Source of the DNA: Paraburkholderia bryophila
Lineage (GTDB): Bacteria; Pseudomonadota; Gammaproteobacteria; Burkholderiales; Burkholderiaceae
Direction: 5' to 3'
Assembly: GCF_003269035.1 (NCBI RefSeq)
Contig: NZ_QLTK01000004.1
Span: forward strand, 1-64,000
Length of the DNA stretch: 64,000 nt
The notes below the pieces were generated by a model. It saw nothing but the letters and a program-made list of their open reading frames with translations, did not search any database and had not been told where the DNA came from. Position 1 is the stretch's first letter; the number at the start of each line of letters is the position of its first letter. The translations under genes were made by a program, and so were the position numbers. Of this stretch, positions 57,281 through 64,000 are shown piece by piece.

Positions 57281-59044
57281 TTATAGATCTTCCGAACCCA
57301 TGAGCATCTCGGTGATGCCCTTGCCGGCCTGGACCATCGGCCAGACGTTTTCGGTCGGATCGGTCTGGAAATCGAGAAACACCGTGCGATCTTTCAGGCG
57401 CAGCGCTTCCTTCAACGCCGGTTCGACGTCGGCCGTGTGCTCGACACGGATGCCGACGTGCCCGTACGCTTCGGCGAGCTTCACGAAATCCGGCAGCGCA
57501 TCCATGTACGAATGCGAATAGCGCTTGCTGTATTCGATCTGCTGCCACTGGCGCACCATGCCCAGATAGCGGTTGTTCAGCGAGATGATCTTCACCGGAG
57601 TCTCGTACTGCTTGCAGGTCGAGAGTTCCTGGATACACATCTGGATCGAGCCTTCGCCCGTGATGCAGAGCACGTCGTCGTCCGGGTGCGCCATCTTCAC
57701 GCCCATCGCCGCCGGCAGGCCGAAGCCCATCGTGCCGAGACCACCGGAGTTGATCCAGCGGCGCGGCTTGTTGAAGCGATAGAACTGCGCGGCCCACATC
57801 TGGTGCTGGCCGACGTCGGAACACACGAAGGCATTGCCGTCGGTCAGTTCCCACGCCTTTTCCACCACGTACTGCGGCTTGATGATGTCGCTCTTGCGGT
57901 CGAACTTCAGGCAGTCTTTGGCGCGCCAGGCTTCGATGTCCTTCCACCAGTCGGCGAGCGCCGCGGTGTCGGGGCCATGCTCGGCCGTTTGCAACTGCTC
58001 GATCAGCTCTTTCAGCACTTCCTTCACGTCGCCGACGATCGGAATGTCGACCTTGACGCGCTTGGAGATGGAAGACGGATCGATGTCGATATGGATGATC
58101 TTGCGCGGACGCGACGCGAAGTGCGTCGGGTCGCCGATCACCCGGTCGTCGAAACGCGCGCCGATGGCGATCAGCACGTCGCAGTGCTGCATGGCCATGT
58201 TGGCTTCGTACGTGCCGTGCATGCCGAGCATGCCGAGGAATTTCTTGTCGCTCGCGCGGTAGCCGCCCAGACCCATCAGCGTGTTGGTGACCGGATAGCC
58301 GAGCAGGTCGGCGAACTGGTTCAACTCACGCGCCGCGTCGGCGAGGATGATGCCGCCGCCGGTGTAGATGTACGGACGCTTCGCGCCCAGCAACAACGAC
58401 ACGGCCTTGCGGATCTGCCCCGAGTGGCCCTTCGTGACCGGGTTGTACGAGCGCAGCGAGACGCTCTTCAACGGTTCGTAGTGGCACGGCGTTTTCGACA
58501 CGTCTTTCGGAATGTCGATCAGCACCGGGCCGGGACGGCCGGTACGGGCAATGAAGAAAGCTTTCTTGACGGTGGCGGCGAGGTCGCGCACGTCTTTCAC
58601 GAGGAAATTGTGCTTCACGCAGGGACGCGTGATACCGACCGTGTCGCACTCCTGGAAAGCGTCCTGGCCGATCGCGGCAGTCGGCACCTGGCCGCTGATC
58701 ACGACCAGAGGGATCGAATCCATGTAGGCGGTGGCGATGCCGGTAACCGCATTGGTGACGCCCGGACCGGACGTCACGAGACACACGCCAACCTTGCCGG
58801 TGGAACGCGCGTAAGCGTCGGCTGCGTGGACCGCGGCCTGCTCGTGGCGTACCAGAACGTGCTGGAATTTGTCCTGCTTGTACAGCTCGTCGTAAATGTA
58901 GAGTACCGAGCCGCCGGGATAGCCCCAGATGAACTCGACGTCTTCGTCGGCCAGTGCCTTCATGAGCACGGTGGCGCCGATAGAGTCAGCTTCGGGATGA
59001 GGAGTCGTATCCGACGTGGAGAATTCCGCGCTGGGCATATTCAT
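57281..59044 (-). CDS. ilvI: Acetolactate synthase catalytic (large) subunit, biosynthetic
   Basis: 587 residues. The thiamine-diphosphate enzyme motifs are complete: the catalytic Glu in LVRHEQAAVHAADAYARSTG, GPGVTNAVTGIATAYMDSIP, and the ThDP/Mg motif GEGSIQMCIQELSTCKQYET with the NN of SLNNRYLGMV. It condenses pyruvate with pyruvate or 2-oxobutyrate. The start at 59044 follows AAAGGTGA. It is first in the ilvIHC operon, behind the promoter at 59193. Confidence 0.97.
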   Translation of the reverse strand: MNMPSAEFSTSDTTPHPEADSIGATVLMKALADEDVEFIWGYPGGSVLYIYDELYKQDKFQHVLVRHEQAAVHAADAYARSTGKVGVCLVTSGPGVTNAVTGIATAYMDSIPLVVISGQVPTAAIGQDAFQECDTVGITRPCVKHNFLVKDVRDLAATVKKAFFIARTGRPGPVLIDIPKDVSKTPCHYEPLKSVSLRSYNPVTKGHSGQIRKAVSLLLGAKRPYIYTGGGIILADAARELNQFADLLGYPVTNTLMGLGGYRASDKKFLGMLGMHGTYEANMAMQHCDVLIAIGARFDDRVIGDPTHFASRPRKIIHIDIDPSSISKRVKVDIPIVGDVKEVLKELIEQLQTAEHGPDTAALADWWKDIEAWRAKDCLKFDRKSDIIKPQYVVEKAWELTDGNAFVCSDVGQHQMWAAQFYRFNKPRRWINSGGLGTMGFGLPAAMGVKMAHPDDDVLCITGEGSIQMCIQELSTCKQYETPVKIISLNNRYLGMVRQWQQIEYSKRYSHSYMDALPDFVKLAEAYGHVGIRVEHTADVEPALKEALRLKDRTVFLDFQTDPTENVWPMVQAGKGITEMLMGSEDL

Positions 59045-59192
59045 TTATTCACCTTTCGAAATTTCGGCAAAAATTTGATCGGGTGCTCTCTGCCGGGCTT
59101 GTGGCTCGGGTTCAAGCTGCGCGTCCAGTTGACAGGTGAGCTTCTTGGGCCACACCTCAATTGAGACAAATCACTTGTGTTGCGAACCAGCG

Positions 59193-59221
59193 AAGATATC
59201 TGCTGCAGCCCACGCGGTCAA
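59193..59221 (-). promoter_or_regulatory. ilvI operon promoter
   Basis: Minus-strand -35 TTGACC (59216-59221) and -10 TATCTT (59193-59198), 17 bp apart, give a leader of about 140 nt before ilvI. I see no leader peptide or terminator-type attenuator in that leader. The remainder of the divergent gap (59222-59407) must carry the sigma-factor promoter but shows no clear match. Confidence 0.65.
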
Positions 59222-59407
59222 GCAATTATTGCCTGAGCGCCCTGCCCCCGAATCTCGCCCGCCGTTCCGAATCGACCGAAAGCTTGTTATAGAGATGCAA
59301 GGTGGATCACGTTTCGCCCCAGCGGCGCAAAAGTTTGTTAGCATCCGCGAGTTTTACGACATTTTTCGACCGATTACGCGCACGCTCGCTGCGCCGACCC
59401 CCAACGG

Positions 59408-59971
59408 ATGGCATCAGACAAGGAACTCGCCGATTTTTTGGCGGGCGTCGAAAGGCGCGCATTCAAGCAGACGGTCTACGCCGTGCGGGACGACGACGCC
59501 TCGCTGGATATCGTGCAGGACGCGATGATCAAGCTCGCCGAAAAATATGGCGACCGTCCGGCGGCCGAACTTCCGCTGCTGTTTCAGCGTATTCTCCAGA
59601 ATGCGATGCACGACTATTTCCGTCGTGCGAAAGTGCGCAATACGTGGGTGAGTCTGTTTTCGTCGCTCGGCAACGCCGACGACGAGGATTTCGACCCGCT
59701 CGAGACGTTCGAAGCCCAGCAGGGCTCGGCGGGCTCGGAGAGCAACGAACAAAAACTCGAACGCGAACAGGTTCTGCAGTTAATCGACGACGAGATCCAA
59801 AAGTTACCGGCACGTCAACGGGAGGCGTTTCTCATGCGTTATTGGGAAGATATGGATGTCGCCGAGACTGCCGCCGCGATGGGCTGCTCCGAAGGTAGTG
59901 TGAAGACGCACTGCTCGCGGGCCACGCACACGCTGGCGCAAGCGCTCAAGGCTAAAGGAATCACGCTATGA
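59408..59971 (+). CDS. ECF-type RNA polymerase sigma factor
   Basis: 187 residues. Region 2 is recognisable as LDIVQDAMIKLAEKYGDRPA, followed by LPLLFQRILQNAMHDYFRRA. An acidic linker separates it from region 4, LPARQREAFLMRYWEDMDVA then ETAAAMGCSEGSVKTHCSRA, a helix-turn-helix. It would direct RNA polymerase to an unknown regulon. Its stop overlaps the start of the DUF3619 gene (ATGA at 59968), which suggests a coupled anti-sigma partner. The Shine-Dalgarno before 59408 is weak. Confidence 0.9.
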   Translation: MASDKELADFLAGVERRAFKQTVYAVRDDDASLDIVQDAMIKLAEKYGDRPAAELPLLFQRILQNAMHDYFRRAKVRNTWVSLFSSLGNADDEDFDPLETFEAQQGSAGSESNEQKLEREQVLQLIDDEIQKLPARQREAFLMRYWEDMDVAETAAAMGCSEGSVKTHCSRATHTLAQALKAKGITL

Positions 59972-60396
59972 GCTCCCTGGAAACCAAAGAACTCGAGTTC
60001 GCCCGCCAAATGCGCCGCGCGCTCGACGAAAACGCCGCCAGCATTCCCACCGCCACCGTCGACCGGCTCGCCGCGGCGCGCCGGGCCGCGCTCGCCCGCA
60101 AGAAGCCCGAAACGGTCAGCGCGCCGGTGTTCGTGCCGAGCTTCGCCGGCGCGGGTATGCCGGCTGGCCTGCCGCCCGTCGAATTGCCGCAGCGCCGCCG
60201 CTCGCCGCTGCGCCGCTTTGCGCTCGCGTGGCCGCTGGTCGCGCTGGTCGTGAGTCTGGTGGGAATTGCCTACTGGGAAGACCAGCAGCGCACCGCCGAA
60301 CTCGCCGATATCGATGCCGCCATGCTAAGCGACGACCTGCCGCTCAATGCCTATCTTGACCACGGCTTCAACGCGTATCTTTCACGCGCCCACTGA
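59968..60396 (+). CDS. DUF3619 family membrane protein (candidate anti-sigma factor)
   Basis: 142 residues. A charged helical N-terminal part (1-45) with an Arg/Ala-rich helix precedes a Pro-rich linker. One membrane helix follows (about 82-100, FALAWPLVALVVSLVGIAYW), then a short acidic C-terminus with DAAMLSDDLPLNAYLDHGF. The basic residues just before the helix place the N-terminus in the cytoplasm. DUF3619 has no established role; the 4-bp overlap with the sigma gene and the single-helix topology are what one expects of an anti-sigma factor. Confidence 0.82.
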   Translation: MSSLETKELEFARQMRRALDENAASIPTATVDRLAAARRAALARKKPETVSAPVFVPSFAGAGMPAGLPPVELPQRRRSPLRRFALAWPLVALVVSLVGIAYWEDQQRTAELADIDAAMLSDDLPLNAYLDHGFNAYLSRAH

Positions 60397-60412
60397 GCGG
60401 GAGATTCTTCGG

Positions 60413-61177
60413 GTGAGTTACAAGCGCGGCCTGGCCGTTGTTTTCGGATGCACGATCGCGGCCCTGGTGTCGTTCGCCGCGACTTATCCGCGCTTTTACC
60501 CGAGCCCCGTCGCGCCCAGCGCTCCCGCTGCGGGCGGCAACCCTGCTACCGCCAGGACGCCCGCCCCCACGCTCGCCGTGGAACTGCCGGGCCTGCCCGG
60601 CAGCAACAGTCCAATGGCATGGTCGCGCCTCAGTTCGGCCGACCATCTCGCGCTTGCGCCGTTCGAACCCCTGTGGGATTCGTTCAGCGACGAACGCAAG
60701 CGCAAATGGATCAAGATCGCGTCGCGCTACCCGAAAATGTCGCCCGATGCGCAAAAACGCCTGCACGATCGCATGACTGAATGGGTGCGCATGACGCCCG
60801 ATCAGCGGCGTGTGGCGCGTGAAAACTACCAGGTGTCGAAGGAACTGCCACGCGAGACGCGTCAGAACGCGTGGAAGACCTATCAGCAGTTGCCTGAAGA
60901 GCAGAAGGAACGGCTCGCGGCCAGCGAGCGCAAGCGTCGGCCGAGCGTGATCAGCGCGCCGCCGTCGGGCCGTACGGAGATCAAGGGCATCGACCGCCTC
61001 GTCAATGCGCGTGAGCATGGCGCGAGCGGCGCCGCCGCGGCCAGCGCGGCGGCCGCCGCGACGCTGCCGAGCCCGGCCGTGGTCACACCGGCGATTCCCG
61101 CCGCGGGCAGTTTCGTGCCCGCCACGCCGGTGCCGGTTTCGCCGGCCGAGGCGCCGTCGATCTTCAACGGCTCCTGA
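60413..61177 (+). CDS. DUF3106 domain protein, membrane-anchored or secreted
   Basis: About 254 residues. An N-terminal hydrophobic segment (AVVFGCTIAALVSFAATYP) acts as a signal anchor and is followed by a Pro/Ala-rich linker. The DUF3106 domain (about 85-175) consists of charged helices: WDSFSDERKRKWIKIASRYP, MTPDQRRVARENYQVSKELP and QLPEEQKERLAASERKRRPS. The tail is Ala/Pro-rich. A GTG start at 60413 follows GGGAG by eight bases; an ATG at 60347 would overlap DUF3619. It is probably periplasmic, in the same operon as the sigma factor. Confidence 0.8.
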   Translation: MSYKRGLAVVFGCTIAALVSFAATYPRFYPSPVAPSAPAAGGNPATARTPAPTLAVELPGLPGSNSPMAWSRLSSADHLALAPFEPLWDSFSDERKRKWIKIASRYPKMSPDAQKRLHDRMTEWVRMTPDQRRVARENYQVSKELPRETRQNAWKTYQQLPEEQKERLAASERKRRPSVISAPPSGRTEIKGIDRLVNAREHGASGAAAASAAAAATLPSPAVVTPAIPAAGSFVPATPVPVSPAEAPSIFNGS

Positions 61178-61189
61178 TCCGGCTCGCCC

Positions 61190-61705
61190 GTGTCCCAGCC
61201 GCTCGCTCCCCCGACACTGTCCGTTGATGCGCCCAGCATCGCCCCGACTGTGCGACGGCGCCTGGCGGCCCTGTTCTACGAGGCGGTGATCCTGTTCGGC
61301 GTGGTGTTCATCGCCGGTTATCTGTTCAGCACGTTGACGCAGCAGCGCAACGGGCTGACTCACCACAACCTGCTGGCGGGCTGGATCGGCCTCGTGGTCG
61401 GCGTGTACTTCGTGTGGTTCTGGACCCACAGCGGCCAGACCTTGCCGATGAAAACCTGGCGCCTGCGCGTGGTCGCCGCCGACGGCGCGCCGCTGTCCAC
61501 CGGCCGCGCGATCGTCCGCTATGTGCTTGCGTGGCTCTGGTTTCTGCCGCCGCTCGCCTTGCATCCGCTGCTCGGGCTCAGGCTGCCGCAGACGCTGCTG
61601 ATCGTCGGCCTCTGGTTCGTGCTGTGGGCTGCCACGGGGCGCTTCGATTCGCAACGCCGGTTCCTGCACGATCGTCTCGCCGGCACCCGGGTGATCGGCG
61701 TCTAG
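61190..61705 (+). CDS. RDD family membrane protein
   Basis: 171 residues with four predicted membrane helices. RRRLAALFYEAVILFGVVFI carries the first conserved Arg of the RDD motif, with Glu where Asp is usual. TWRLRVVAADGAPLSTGRAI and RRFLHDRLAGTRVIGV at the end are typical. RDD proteins are small transporters or accessory membrane proteins of mixed function. The start is a GTG, 12 bp after the DUF3106 stop. It is the last gene of the sigma-factor operon. Confidence 0.85.
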   Translation: MSQPLAPPTLSVDAPSIAPTVRRRLAALFYEAVILFGVVFIAGYLFSTLTQQRNGLTHHNLLAGWIGLVVGVYFVWFWTHSGQTLPMKTWRLRVVAADGAPLSTGRAIVRYVLAWLWFLPPLALHPLLGLRLPQTLLIVGLWFVLWAATGRFDSQRRFLHDRLAGTRVIGV

Positions 61706-61794
61706 CATCGAGCTAGCGCGAGCGTCTCCCCGCCTTAATCCGGCACGCCCCACGCGCGACCGCCCCGCCCCGCCCCGCAGTAATAAGAACTTCT

Positions 61795-61818
61795 CGTGAC
61801 TGTCACGGCACAGTCACG
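61795..61818. promoter_or_regulatory. Inverted repeat upstream of the metallophosphoesterase gene
   Basis: CGTGACTGT-6 nt-ACAGTCACG is a perfect 9-bp inverted repeat, 43 bp before the start codon at 61862. It may be an operator or a leader hairpin; no T run follows, so it is not a terminator. Confidence 0.45.
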
Positions 61819-61861
61819 CGAGCCAGGCTCAATACGGTCACTGCAACTCGACGCGTGAGCC

Positions 61862-62803
61862 ATGGACCCCAAAACGTCCGCGACTTCCCTGTTCCGCCAA
61901 ACCGGCCCGAGCGTCGACCCCGTCGCGTTCCGCCCGGAACCCAACCCCAGTCACGGCTTGCCGCTGCCTATGGCGTCCCTGCCGCTCGACGCTTCCGCCG
62001 GTCATCACGACGACGATCACGCCGAGCCGCATCGTTACCGCACCATCTGGCTATCCGACATCCATCTCGGTTCGAGCGGCTGCCAGGCGCCCTATCTGCT
62101 CGACTTTCTGCGCCACAACGAGTCGGAGTATCTGTACCTCGTCGGCGACATCATCGACGGCTGGCAGTTGAAGAAGGGCTGGTACTGGCCGCAGGCGCAC
62201 AACGACGTGGTGCAGAAAATCCTCCGCAAAGCCCGCAAAGGCACCCAGGTCGTCTACGTGCCCGGCAATCACGACGAAGCCGCGCGCCAGTTCTGCGACC
62301 TCGCGTTCGGCGACATCCACGTGCGCGGCGAAGCGTTCCACACGACGCTCGCCGGCAAGCGCCTGTGGATCGTGCACGGCGATCTGTTCGACGGCGTGAT
62401 CCAGCACGCCAAATGGCTCGCGTATCTCGGCGACACGCTCTACACGATGATCCTGATCCTGAACCGCTGGTTCAACCGGATCCGCAGCCGGCTCGGCTTC
62501 CCGTACTGGTCGCTGTCGCAATACCTGAAGCATCAGGTGAAGAACGCGGTGAATTTCATCTCCTCGTTCGAACGCGTGATGACCGACGAAGCGCGCCGCC
62601 GCGGCTGCGACGGCGTGGTTTGCGGACACATCCACAAAGCCGAGATCCGCGACATCGACGGCGTGCTGTATTGCAACGACGGCGACTGGGTCGAAAGTCT
62701 TTCCGCGCTGGTCGAGACGTATGAAGGCGAACTCAAGGTGATCTACTGGACTGTGATGCGCTCCCCGGAAGCCAACGTACAAAAGGCTCGGGCGACCGCG
62801 TAG
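61862..62803 (+). CDS. Metallophosphoesterase, LpxH-like (UDP-2,3-diacylglucosamine diphosphatase family)
   Basis: 313 residues. After a disordered N-terminus of about 55 residues with a His/Asp cluster (HHDDDHAEPH), the calcineurin-like motifs appear in order: LSDIHLGS, YLVGDIIDGW, PGNHDE, VHGDLFDG and CGHIHKAEI. These ligate two metals. The family (COG2908) includes LpxH but also longer proteins of unknown substrate that pair with glycosyltransferases, as here (30 bp to the next gene). It is probably a pyrophosphatase or phosphatase of a lipid or sugar-nucleotide intermediate. The N-terminal extension leaves the start uncertain (alternative ATG 61970). Confidence 0.85.
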   Translation: MDPKTSATSLFRQTGPSVDPVAFRPEPNPSHGLPLPMASLPLDASAGHHDDDHAEPHRYRTIWLSDIHLGSSGCQAPYLLDFLRHNESEYLYLVGDIIDGWQLKKGWYWPQAHNDVVQKILRKARKGTQVVYVPGNHDEAARQFCDLAFGDIHVRGEAFHTTLAGKRLWIVHGDLFDGVIQHAKWLAYLGDTLYTMILILNRWFNRIRSRLGFPYWSLSQYLKHQVKNAVNFISSFERVMTDEARRRGCDGVVCGHIHKAEIRDIDGVLYCNDGDWVESLSALVETYEGELKVIYWTVMRSPEANVQKARATA

Positions 62804-62833
62804 TCCCTCTTAACTTTCATAGGGCCAACACCG

Positions 62834-63865
62834 ATGAAGATCATGATCGTCACCGACGCATGGGAACCGCAGGTCAATGGCGTCGTGCGCACGCTGAAAA
62901 ACACCACCCGCGAACTCACCGCACTCGGCCACAACGTCGACCTGCTGACGCCGCTCGAATTCAAGACGATCCCCTGCCCGACTTACCCCGAGATCCGCCT
63001 GTCGCTGCTGCCGCGCCGCAAGCTGCACGAACGGATCGACGGGTTCGCGCCCGACGCGCTGCACATTGCCACTGAAGGCCCCCTCGGCATGGCCGCGCGC
63101 AATTACGCGATCAAGCACAAGCTGCCCTTCACGACCGCGTATCACACGCGTTTTCCGGAGTACGTGCAGGCGCGCTTCGGCATTCCGATCGGCCTCACCT
63201 ACAAGTTCCTGCACTGGTTCCATAAACCCTCGCTGGCGGTGATGGCGCCGACGCCGGTGGTCAAGACCGACCTCGAAAAATTCGGCTTCACGAATGTCGT
63301 GCTGTGGACTCGTGGCGTCGATCTGGACATCTTTCACCAGATGGACTCCAAGGTGCTCAACAGCGCGCGGCCGATTTTTCTGTACGTGGGCCGCGTCGCC
63401 GTCGAGAAAAACGTCGAGGCGTTTCTGAAGCTCGACCTGCCCGGCTCGAAATGGGTCGCCGGTGAAGGTCCCGCGCTCGCCGAACTGAAGTCGCGCTATC
63501 CGCAGGCGAATTATCTGGGCGTGCTGACGCAGGCCGAACTGGCCAAGGTGTATGCTGCCGCCGACGTCTTCGTGTTCCCGAGCCGCACCGACACCTTCGG
63601 GCTGGTGCTGCTCGAAGCGCTTGCCTGCGGCACGCCGGTCGCGGCGTATCCCGTCACCGGTCCGATCGACGTGCTCGGCGACGGCGGCGCGGGCGCGATG
63701 CACGAAGACCTGCGCGAGGCCTGCCTCGAAGCCCTGAAGATCGATCGTAACCATGCACGTGCGTGGGCAGAGCGCTTCTCGTGGACCGCGGCCTCGGAAC
63801 AGTTCGCCGCCCATCTGAAGCCGCTGCCGCGCACGTCGTACCGAGAGGAAAGCGCTGCCGCCTGA
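62834..63865 (+). CDS. GT4-family glycosyltransferase
   Basis: 343 residues with the GT-B fold. The N-terminal domain starts MKIMIVTDAWEPQVNGVVRT, the glycine-rich acceptor loop. The C-terminal domain has FLYVGRVAVEKNVEAFLKLD, WVAGEGPA, and the nucleotide-sugar site FPSRTDTFGLVLLEALACGT with its ExFG-like variant. It resembles SQD2/MgtA-type enzymes that add a sugar to diacylglycerol or a related lipid. Together with the preceding phosphoesterase it probably acts in glycolipid or envelope synthesis. GT4 enzymes retain the anomeric configuration. Confidence 0.88.
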   Translation: MKIMIVTDAWEPQVNGVVRTLKNTTRELTALGHNVDLLTPLEFKTIPCPTYPEIRLSLLPRRKLHERIDGFAPDALHIATEGPLGMAARNYAIKHKLPFTTAYHTRFPEYVQARFGIPIGLTYKFLHWFHKPSLAVMAPTPVVKTDLEKFGFTNVVLWTRGVDLDIFHQMDSKVLNSARPIFLYVGRVAVEKNVEAFLKLDLPGSKWVAGEGPALAELKSRYPQANYLGVLTQAELAKVYAAADVFVFPSRTDTFGLVLLEALACGTPVAAYPVTGPIDVLGDGGAGAMHEDLREACLEALKIDRNHARAWAERFSWTAASEQFAAHLKPLPRTSYREESAAA

Positions 63866-63885
63866 CGCGGCGCGCCGAGCTGTCC

Positions 63886-64000
63886 ATGCCAATCAGACAA
63901 TCCACCGCGGCGCGCGCCACCCCCCGCGCGCTACGCGCTATCGACGGCGCGAGCGAGGCGACGAACATCGAACCGTTCGACGACGTGAGCGAACCCGGCA
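63886..64000 (+). CDS. Start of an unidentified gene, cut by the window end
   Basis: An open frame starts MPIRQSTAARATPRALRAID 20 bp after the glycosyltransferase stop and remains open for 38 codons to the window edge. The visible part is hydrophilic with no recognisable motif. A clear Shine-Dalgarno is lacking. It may be the next gene of the glycosyltransferase operon. Confidence 0.4.
   Translation, partial: MPIRQSTAARATPRALRAIDGASEATNIEPFDDVSEPG

Noticed and set aside
61763..61777. Tandem CCCCG repeat (three copies) before the metallophosphoesterase gene
   Set aside because: Short and non-coding; in a GC-rich genome it is not strong evidence for a regulatory or phase-variable tract.

Overview
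The window reads as a chromosomal segment of a high-GC betaproteobacterium of the Burkholderia/Paraburkholderia type. The grounds are the GC-rich codon usage, the gene order ilvI-ilvH-ilvC / psd-pssA-leuA, the order rpsO-pnp / quinone oxidoreductase-tpiA-secG-tRNA-Leu-nuoA..N, and several small families typical of that group (DUF2863, DUF1178, DUF2818, DUF3619, DUF3106). Species cannot be fixed from the sequence alone. Most of the window is conserved core genome.

Layout. 1-350: the 5' tip of a 16S rRNA gene on the minus strand with its leader, boxA and promoter. 501-9734: a mixed block with a PerM-type permease, a DUF2863 protein, a LuxR-type regulator, a CbiM-like membrane protein, a secreted Lys/Ser-tailed protein, an M14 carboxypeptidase, YaaA, and a PIN-domain protein overlapping an aminotransferase. 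9874-20837: acyl-CoA metabolism. A plus-strand operon encodes a two-module 3-hydroxyacyl-CoA dehydrogenase, a crotonase, a histidine phosphatase, an APH-type kinase and an ACAD10/11-type dehydrogenase. A converging minus-strand operon encodes DUF1178, a two-subunit acyl-CoA dehydrogenase and two MaoC hydratases. Each operon has a short palindrome in its promoter region. 21087-21958: a small accessory islet, a HicA-like 81-residue protein followed by an HTH protein, with a promoter whose -35 hexamer lies inside an inverted repeat.

22235-38238: NUDIX hydrolase, DUF2818 and the complete 14-gene nuo operon (complex I), all on the minus strand, preceded by tRNA-Leu(GAG) with its own terminator, secG, tpiA (own promoter) and a quinone oxidoreductase. 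41236-44010: rpsO and pnp. 44224-48943: a periplasmic substrate-binding protein, a BamE-like lipoprotein, a beta-carbonic anhydrase and a SulP transporter, ending in a strong bidirectional terminator facing leuA.

49055-59044: the branched-chain amino-acid and phospholipid block ilvI-ilvH-ilvC-psd-pssA-leuA. It is interrupted between the ilvC terminator and psd by an apparently full-length group II intron of about 2.85 kb carrying a reverse transcriptase/maturase with an HNH domain. 59408-61705: an ECF-type sigma factor overlapping a single-TM DUF3619 protein (possible anti-sigma), a DUF3106 protein and an RDD protein. 61862-63865: an LpxH-like metallophosphoesterase and a GT4 glycosyltransferase; another reading frame opens at 63886 and runs off the end.

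The points most worth following up are the split ACAD11-like kinase/dehydrogenase operon, the HicA-like/HTH pair with its self-contained operator, the sigma/DUF3619 pair, and the group II intron placed just after the ilvC terminator. All family assignments come from reading the translated sequence; no database search was run.
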